Origin: JAKANM01 sp964356495
GTDB taxonomy: Bacteria; Patescibacteriota; Patescibacteriia; Magasanikbacterales; GWA2-37-8
Direction: 5' to 3'
Assembly (NCBI GenBank): GCA_964356495.1
Contig: CAYHHR010000031.1
Span: forward strand, 1 to 9,692
DNA length: 9,692 bases
The first letter of the stretch is position 1. Every line of letters begins with the position of its first letter. Positions 5,819 to 9,692 of this stretch are shown here, in pieces. The notes beneath the pieces are model-generated. The model did not search any database. It was not told the origin of the DNA and was given only the letters and a program-made list of their open reading frames with translations. Made by a program: the position numbers and the translations under genes.

Positions 5819-7696
5819 ATGGCATTCAAACCGACAATTAGTCAGAAGGAAACCAAAGCGACGGAGTCATTCGCGACTCGAGAACAGCAAAAAATCGCCG
5901 CGGCGGCGGAAAGCGAATCGATTTCTCTTGAAGAGGAACGTCTTTACCGGGAAGGCGTGGTTTCGATTCGCGATTTGATCGCTCCGGCCGCCTTTAACGT
6001 CGAATCAAATTTTCTTCAAATCGGCAATATTTTTTGCCGGACTATTTTTATCAGTTCGTATCCGCGTTATATTTCTATCGGCTGGGCGTCGCCGGTGATA
6101 AATTTGTCGATTACGATGGATATCGCGATGTTTTTTTATCCGGTAAAATCTGAAATCATTTTGAAACAACTCAGAAATAAAGTCGGCGCGCTTGAGGCGC
6201 AGATCACGTCTGATTCGGAGAAGGGCGCCCCGCGCGATCCGATTCGCGAGACCGCCTTGCGAGATATTGAAAAATTGCGCGATGATCTGACTCAGGGCAT
6301 CGAACATTTTTTTCAATTCGCGTTTTATGTCACGGTGTATTCCGAAAGTAAGGAAAAATTAGATAAAGTTACCGCGGACATCGAGAGTATTTTTGGCGGG
6401 AAACTTATTGCCAGCCGCAAAGTATTGTTCCAGGCCGAGCAGGGGTTCAACTCGACCTTGCCCCTTGGGATCGACGAATTGATGATTTCGTTCAACATGA
6501 ATTCAAGTCCGATCGCGGCTTCGTTCCCGTTTATTTCGGCCGAGCTTACCTCTGATAGCGGCATCCTCTATGGCATCAACCGTCATAATAACAGTCTGAT
6601 CTTGTTTGATCGGTTTTCGTTGCAAAATGCCAATATGGCGGTATTCGCGACCAGTGGCGCGGGCAAAAGTTATGCCGTGAAGCTGGAAGTTTTGCGCACG
6701 ATGATGATGGGGATCGATGTGATCGTAATCGACCCTGAAATGGAATACAAACACCTCAGCGACGCGGTTGGCGGCACCTATATCAATATCTCGTTATCTT
6801 CGGAGAATAAAATCAATCCTTTTGATTTACCCCGTCCGGTCGGCAAATCAATTTCCGTCGAAGATGTGATTCGCGGGGCGATCATCACGGCCAAAGGGTT
6901 GCTTCGGATTATTTTTGGCGGTCTCACGGCGAGCCAGGATTCTCTGATTGATCGCGCTCTCATCGAAACTTACGCCAAAAAAGATATCACGGCTGATGCG
7001 GATCTTAGCACAGTGGTACCGCCCTTGATGCAAGATTTGCAGGAAATCCTTGAAGGCATGGAGGGTACGGAGGAGCTGGTGTTAAAAATAAAAAAATTCA
7101 CCGAGGGTACGTTTAGCGGCCTTTTTAATTCGCCAACTAACGTGGATATTCACAATCAATTGGTGATATTCAGCGTGCGCGATCTTGAAGACGAACTTCG
7201 CCCGATCGCTATTTATTCGATCATCAATTATATTTGGAACGTGGTTCGCTCTGAAACCAAGAAGCGCATTATGATCATCGACGAGGCCTGGTGGCTGATG
7301 CAACACGAAGACAGCGCGCGATTTATTTTCGCGCTCGTCAAACGTTGTCGCAAATATTATCTCGGCATCACTACCATTACTCAGGACGTGAATGATTTTT
7401 TGAAATCGCAATATGGTCAGTCGATCGTGACGAACTCGGCTCTTCTGCTTCTGATGAAACAGTCGCCTTCGTCTATTGATCTAGTTCAGAAAGTTTTCCT
7501 CCTGACCGACAGCGAGAAATATTTGCTCCTCGAAAGCGGCGTTGGCGAAGGGATATTTTTTGCCGGTTCCAAACATGCCGCCATCAAAGTCGTGGCTTCC
7601 TATACCGAGGACCAGCTCGTGACCACCAATCCGGAACAGCTCCTAGAGATTGAGCGCGCCAAAAAAGAGTTTGATGAAAAATTTAATGTAAAATAA
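5819..7696 (+). CDS. virB4: VirB4-family T4SS ATPase
   Basis: A 625-residue cytoplasmic AAA+-like ATPase that powers type IV secretion or conjugation. Walker A is ATSGAGKS at residues 277-284, with catalytic Lys283. Walker B is IMIIDEAWW at 484-492, with Asp488 and Glu489. The TTITQDVNDFL motif, with Gln522 in a sensor-like position, is followed by the VirB4-typical IVTNSALLLLMKQSP. The N-terminal ~230 residues are an accessory region; residues ~65-115 include a strand-rich segment (IGNIFCRTIFISSYPRYISI), and a charged helix pair follows. The classical VirB4 N-domain is missing here and is encoded by the gene just upstream, so this is the ATPase half of a split VirB4. VirB4 proteins act as hexamers at the inner membrane and contact PrgI/VirB3- and VirB6-type proteins, all of which have candidates in this operon. 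The next gene starts 2 nt after the stop. Confidence 0.95.
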   Translation: MAFKPTISQKETKATESFATREQQKIAAAAESESISLEEERLYREGVVSIRDLIAPAAFNVESNFLQIGNIFCRTIFISSYPRYISIGWASPVINLSITMDIAMFFYPVKSEIILKQLRNKVGALEAQITSDSEKGAPRDPIRETALRDIEKLRDDLTQGIEHFFQFAFYVTVYSESKEKLDKVTADIESIFGGKLIASRKVLFQAEQGFNSTLPLGIDELMISFNMNSSPIAASFPFISAELTSDSGILYGINRHNNSLILFDRFSLQNANMAVFATSGAGKSYAVKLEVLRTMMMGIDVIVIDPEMEYKHLSDAVGGTYINISLSSENKINPFDLPRPVGKSISVEDVIRGAIITAKGLLRIIFGGLTASQDSLIDRALIETYAKKDITADADLSTVVPPLMQDLQEILEGMEGTEELVLKIKKFTEGTFSGLFNSPTNVDIHNQLVIFSVRDLEDELRPIAIYSIINYIWNVVRSETKKRIMIIDEAWWLMQHEDSARFIFALVKRCRKYYLGITTITQDVNDFLKSQYGQSIVTNSALLLLMKQSPSSIDLVQKVFLLTDSEKYLLLESGVGEGIFFAGSKHAAIKVVASYTEDQLVTTNPEQLLEIERAKKEFDEKFNVK

Positions 7697-7698
7697 AT

Positions 7699-8286
7699 AT
7701 GCCGCTTCGTACTCGTATTTTTATTTTGGTCACCCTCGTTGTTTTGATCGTCCTCGGAGTGAGTCTTGTACTCGTCGTGAAGTTCAGCAATAAGCCGGCC
7801 GCGAGCGTCCCCGTCAGCCAGCCGTCGCCGAGTTTTAATCAAAGCAACTTCGTTATCCCTGGGACGCCGGCGACTGTCATCCCCCAAAACGTGACAGTAA
7901 AGCCGTCCGACAGCGCGGCCGTCACGGAAAATACGGTCCGTCAGCTTGCCAAAATTTTTGTGGAGCGTTTCAATACTTATTCCAGCGATAATATGTTCCA
8001 AAATATTCGCGATGTGCAGGCGATGGTGACGGATGATTATTGGAAGAAAATCGGTCTGCCTTTGACACGTCCGATAAACCCGCCGACCACTTTTGTCGCG
8101 CTCACGACCAAAGTTATGGCTATCACTTCGAGCAATGTGCAGGCGTCGATGGCGCTCGTGGTTTTGAAAGCGCAAAAAACCAGCACGAGCGGCGCTCTGA
8201 CATCGATCAGTAATGCAAACTATAGTGTTTCGCTCGTCAAATCCGGCTCGGACTGGTTGATTACCAGTCAGGTTGAAAGCAAGTAA
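7699..8286 (+). CDS. Single-pass membrane protein, possible VirB8-like component
   Basis: A 195-residue protein with one N-terminal hydrophobic helix (about residues 6-28, FILVTLVVLIVLGVSLVLVV) after a short basic tip, so probably N-in with the bulk outside. A Pro/Ser/Asn-rich spacer (~32-75) leads to a compact domain of ~120 residues: a helical part (VRQLAKIFVERFNTYS), then strands ending in VSLVKSGSDWLITSQVE. This helix-then-strands order and the closing DWLI strand resemble the NTF2-like fold of VirB8/TrbF/TcpC proteins, which form the periplasmic or wall-side collar of T4SS. That assignment rests on topology and position, not on a clear signature. It starts 2 nt after virB4, and the comF-like gene begins 3 nt after it, so translational coupling is likely. 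Confidence 0.7.
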   Translation: MPLRTRIFILVTLVVLIVLGVSLVLVVKFSNKPAASVPVSQPSPSFNQSNFVIPGTPATVIPQNVTVKPSDSAAVTENTVRQLAKIFVERFNTYSSDNMFQNIRDVQAMVTDDYWKKIGLPLTRPINPPTTFVALTTKVMAITSSNVQASMALVVLKAQKTSTSGALTSISNANYSVSLVKSGSDWLITSQVESK

Positions 8287-8289
8287 ATT

Positions 8290-8976
8290 GTGGGCGGAGC
8301 AAATTTCTTGAAAGATTGTTTGTTTCCATATTTTTGCGCCTCCTGCGGGAGAGAAGGGGAGTGGTGGTGCAAAACCTGTCGAGGCAATGTTACCCCGTTT
8401 AATTCCCCGCTTGGGCGCCTGCCCGCCGAAGTGGTGGGGGGTAGGCCTGCCTGTCCGGTAGGCAGGGGTGGGTTGGCCGTTCCACTAAACAAGGTCACGG
8501 CTTTTTTTAGTTACAGCGACAATCCGCCGCTTGAAAAATTGATTAGGGAATTTAAGTATGATTATGTGTTGGATATTTCCGAATTATGGAAGGAGGTATT
8601 TAGCGAAACGCGGTTGGTATTTCCCGCTGACGCAATATTCGTGCCGGTGCCACTTCACGATAAACGTCATCGGGCGAGGGGGTTTAATCAGGCGGCGGTG
8701 TTAACGGAAATTCTTTCGGATATTTATTATCGACCCCAAATCGAAAATAATTTACGGCGGATCAGAGCAACTGATCAGCAGGCGGGGATGTTGCGCGAAG
8801 AGCGGTTGAAAAACATCGCCGGCGCGTTTGAGTGGGCGGGAGATTCCAAGGTTCCGAAACACGTCGTTCTAGTCGACGATGTCTTCACCACCGGCGCCAC
8901 CATGGAGGAATGCGCCAAGGTTCTCCGAAGCAACGGCGCGGAATATATCGAGGCGGTGGTGTTGGCGCATGGGTAA
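8290..8976 (+). CDS. comF: ComF-family phosphoribosyltransferase with altered zinc-finger region
   Basis: A 228-residue protein starting at GTG 8290, 3 nt after the previous stop. The N-terminus has a first zinc knuckle, C16-A-S-C19 and C27-K-T-C30. The C-terminal type I PRTase domain shows VPVPLHDKRHRARGFNQA (about 118-135), an RRIRATDQQAGML segment, and the PRPP-binding loop VVLVDDVFTTGATMEE with Asp196 and Asp197. ComF proteins are required for the DNA-uptake step of natural transformation in several bacteria; the reaction is unknown. Most relatives have a second Cys pair after the first knuckle. Here residues ~38-66 are instead a Gly/Pro-rich stretch with one Cys, encoded by GC-rich palindromic DNA. 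Placement directly behind T4SS-like genes may hint at a DNA-transport role, but comF genes are also found in unrelated contexts. Confidence 0.9.
   Translation: MGGANFLKDCLFPYFCASCGREGEWWCKTCRGNVTPFNSPLGRLPAEVVGGRPACPVGRGGLAVPLNKVTAFFSYSDNPPLEKLIREFKYDYVLDISELWKEVFSETRLVFPADAIFVPVPLHDKRHRARGFNQAAVLTEILSDIYYRPQIENNLRRIRATDQQAGMLREERLKNIAGAFEWAGDSKVPKHVVLVDDVFTTGATMEECAKVLRSNGAEYIEAVVLAHG
8446..8466. repeat. Palindrome inside comF
   Basis: CCTGCCT (8446-8452) pairs with AGGCAGG (8460-8466) around the loop GTCCGGT. Closely similar CCTGCC...GGCAGG hairpins are, from memory, common dispersed repeats in CPR genomes; on the opposite strand this one reads PTGQAG, a familiar artefact of that repeat. 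It lies within the atypical Gly/Pro-rich segment (8401-8487). Confidence 0.7.
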
Positions 8977-8984
8977 AATTACAT

Positions 8985-9013
8985 TTGACAATTAAATAGC
9001 ATCAGGGTAAACT
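8985..9013 (+). promoter_or_regulatory. Promoter of the toxin-antitoxin operon
   Basis: A consensus -35 TTGACA at 8985-8990, a 17-bp spacer, and a -10 TAAACT at 9008-9013 (4 of 6 matches to TATAAT). The position 30 nt before the antitoxin ATG and the overlap with the palindrome at 9008-9032 support it. Confidence 0.7.
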
Positions 9014-9032
9014 TTAGATTATCTTAAGTTTA
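9008..9032. promoter_or_regulatory. Palindromic operator for antitoxin autoregulation
   Basis: TAAACTTTAGAT, a central T at 9020, and ATCTTAAGTTTA form a 25-bp palindrome with 11 of 12 pairs matching; only 9015/9025 (T/T) fail. It covers the -10 box and the expected transcription start. Phd/YefM antitoxins are known to bind palindromes at their own promoters, so repression of this promoter by the antitoxin or the toxin-antitoxin complex is the natural inference. Confidence 0.7.
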
Positions 9033-9042
9033 ACTTTAATTT

Positions 9043-9264
9043 ATGCGAAATGATGAAATTATTGGCGTTAAAGAGCTTCGTCAAAATTTGGAGCAGTATA
9101 TTGAAGGGGTTGCGAAAGGGAAAAGTTTTTTGGTAATTCGCCGTTCCAAACCCGTTTTTAGCATTAACCCGGTAAATGAGGATAAAAATTGGGAAGCGGT
9201 GGTTGATTTTACCAAAATAAAAAAAGGTGGTGTAAAGATTGAGGAGATTTTATCTCGTCTATAA
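9043..9264 (+). CDS. Phd/YefM-type antitoxin
   Basis: A 73-residue protein. Residues ~6-41 show the Phd/YefM DNA-binding fold: IIGVKELRQNLEQYIEGVAK followed by the strand SFLVIRRSKPVFSINPV. The short charged C-terminal half (~45-73, ending IKKGGVKIEEILSRL) fits the toxin-neutralising tail. It would dimerise on the palindrome upstream of its own gene and wrap around the RelE-like toxin. The toxin ATG lies 3 nt after the stop, the usual antitoxin-first order. No Shine-Dalgarno precedes the ATG, and the leader is AT-rich. Confidence 0.88.
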   Translation: MRNDEIIGVKELRQNLEQYIEGVAKGKSFLVIRRSKPVFSINPVNEDKNWEAVVDFTKIKKGGVKIEEILSRL

Positions 9265-9267
9265 AAT

Positions 9268-9549
9268 ATGATGGTAGATCAAATTAAAAAATCGTTAAAT
9301 AAGTTTACCGGAAAAGAAAGGGAATCAGTAAAAAATTTATTGCTAAAAATTAGCAATACCCATTCCTTTAACCCCACACTAAAAGTGGAGGCGTGCGGGG
9401 TGGGGTTGGACATAAAAAAATTAAAAGGACGGGATGATATTTATCGGGCGCGAAAAGGAAAAATAAGAATAATTTATCGGGTTGACGATAAACAAATTTA
9501 CGTTTTGGCAATAGAGAAAAGAAGCGATAATACTTATCGGGATCTATAA
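9268..9549 (+). CDS. RelE/ParE-superfamily toxin with an apparent internal insert
   Basis: A 93-residue protein; the second codon is also ATG (9271), an equally good start. The C-terminal core is clear: LDIKKLKGRDDIYRARKGKI then RIIYRVDD (residues 47-74) and the final strand YVLAIEKRSDNTYRDL. The basic residues of this core (R60, R62, K65, R67 and the KRSDNTY end) are where RelE-like ribosome-dependent mRNA endonucleases carry their working residues; ParE-type relatives inhibit gyrase instead, and the sequence alone does not separate these activities. The N-terminal helices (IKKSLNKFTGKERESVKNLL) fit the family. Between them, residues ~31-45 (THSFNPTLKVEACGV) look like an insert: relatives usually pass from the helix to GLDIKKLKG in a few residues. 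Its DNA is GC-rich and palindromic in an otherwise AT-rich gene, so the toxin may be altered or inactive. The stop codon overlaps the terminator stem. Confidence 0.88.
   Translation: MMVDQIKKSLNKFTGKERESVKNLLLKISNTHSFNPTLKVEACGVGLDIKKLKGRDDIYRARKGKIRIIYRVDDKQIYVLAIEKRSDNTYRDL
9370..9407. repeat. Palindrome inside the toxin gene
   Basis: AACCCCA (9370-9376) pairs with TGGGGTT (9401-9407) across 24 nt. An alternative small hairpin pairs CCAC (9374-9377) with GTGG (9385-9388). The segment is much richer in G/C than the gene around it and encodes the extra residues of the toxin. Confidence 0.55.
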
Positions 9550-9580
9550 AATAACCTTGACCGAATCCGGGTTATTTTTT
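9548..9580 (+). terminator. Intrinsic terminator of the toxin-antitoxin operon
   Basis: AAAATAACC (9548-9556) pairs perfectly with GGTTATTTT (9570-9578) around a 13-nt loop, and a six-T run spans 9575-9580. It begins within the toxin stop codon. The stem is AT-rich, so its strength is uncertain; the A-tract on the 5' side could allow weak function in reverse. Confidence 0.7.
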
Positions 9581-9589
9581 ATGTAACGC

Positions 9590-9618
9590 TTGACCGTTGC
9601 GGCGTTTTTCGCTATAAT
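9590..9618 (+). promoter_or_regulatory. Strong sigma70-type promoter for the tRNA
   Basis: TTGACC (9590-9595), a 17-bp spacer, then a perfect TATAAT (9613-9618), placing transcription start near 9625, about 14 nt before the tRNA. Eleven of twelve hexamer bases match consensus, as expected for a stable-RNA gene. Confidence 0.85.
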
Positions 9619-9638
9619 CCTGATTAACTAAAACAATT

Positions 9639-9692
9639 GGAGAGGTGGCCGAGTTGGTCGAAGGCACCACACTGCTAACGTGGCAGGGCCTC
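9639..9692 (+). tRNA. tRNA-Ser (anticodon GCT), 3' end cut by the window
   Basis: Starts GGAGAGG (acceptor 5' strand), then TGGCCGAG typical of class II Ser/Leu tRNAs, and a D-loop with GGTCGAAGGC. The anticodon arm has the 7-nt loop CTGCTAA (9672-9678) with anticodon GCT at 9674-9676, reading AGC/AGU serine codons. The stem 9667-9671/9679-9683 has four good pairs and an A-C mismatch next to the loop (9671/9679). The long variable arm expected for tRNA-Ser begins near the window end, and the T arm and acceptor 3' strand lie outside. Confidence 0.92.

Noticed and set aside
7600..8175. Minus-strand ORF of 191 codons
   Set aside because: It is antisense to the end of virB4 and most of the VirB8-like gene, rich in His/Arg/Asp as expected from a shadow frame, and has no recognisable domain.

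Overview
The window looks like a piece of a Candidate Phyla Radiation (Patescibacteria, Parcubacteria-like) chromosome. This is inferred from gene content: a minimal type IV secretion (T4SS)-like operon with a PrgI-family protein, a VirB4 ATPase split over two genes, a small four-helix-bundle (S23/IVS-type) protein, a short ComF and a compact Phd/RelE pair. It also fits the tight, mostly Shine-Dalgarno-poor gene spacing and the many palindromic repeats. All eleven protein genes lie on the + strand; ten end in TAA, and the one TGA is followed at once by an in-frame TAA.

Layout: (1) 2-4539, the front of the T4SS-like operon. It starts with the 3' part of a long Ala/Lys/Glu-rich coiled-coil protein cut by the window edge, probably the cytoplasmic tail of a VirB6/TrbL-like membrane protein. 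Two unrecognised proteins with proline-rich linkers follow. Between those two sits a four-helix-bundle gene bracketed by a near-perfect ~31-bp AT-rich inverted repeat, a cassette that seems to have been inserted into the operon. (2) 4540-4626, a MITE-like palindrome of the widespread 'GTCATTCTGAG...' type. (3) 4651-8286, the secretion core: PrgI-like two-helix membrane protein, VirB4/TraC-type N-terminal domain, VirB4 ATPase with Walker A and B, and a single-pass membrane protein with a possible VirB8/NTF2-like extracytoplasmic domain. (4) 8290-8976, a ComF-family phosphoribosyltransferase starting 3 nt after the previous stop. (5) 8985-9580, a self-contained toxin-antitoxin module with its own promoter, a 25-bp palindromic operator over the -10 box, and a terminator. 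(6) 9590-9692, a consensus-like promoter driving a tRNA-Ser(GCT) cut by the window end.

The most striking pattern is that several protein genes carry GC-rich, palindrome-containing segments read in frame. One T4SS-region gene has two 110-bp copies that differ at a single base; ComF has a palindromic segment where its second zinc knuckle is expected; the RelE-like toxin has an apparent ~15-residue insert. Together with the intergenic palindrome and the inverted-repeat cassette, this suggests a genome shaped by small palindromic elements that can become coding sequence, similar in concept to Rickettsia palindromic elements. Function of the secretion-like operon (conjugation, DNA uptake, or contact with a host cell) cannot be decided from this window.
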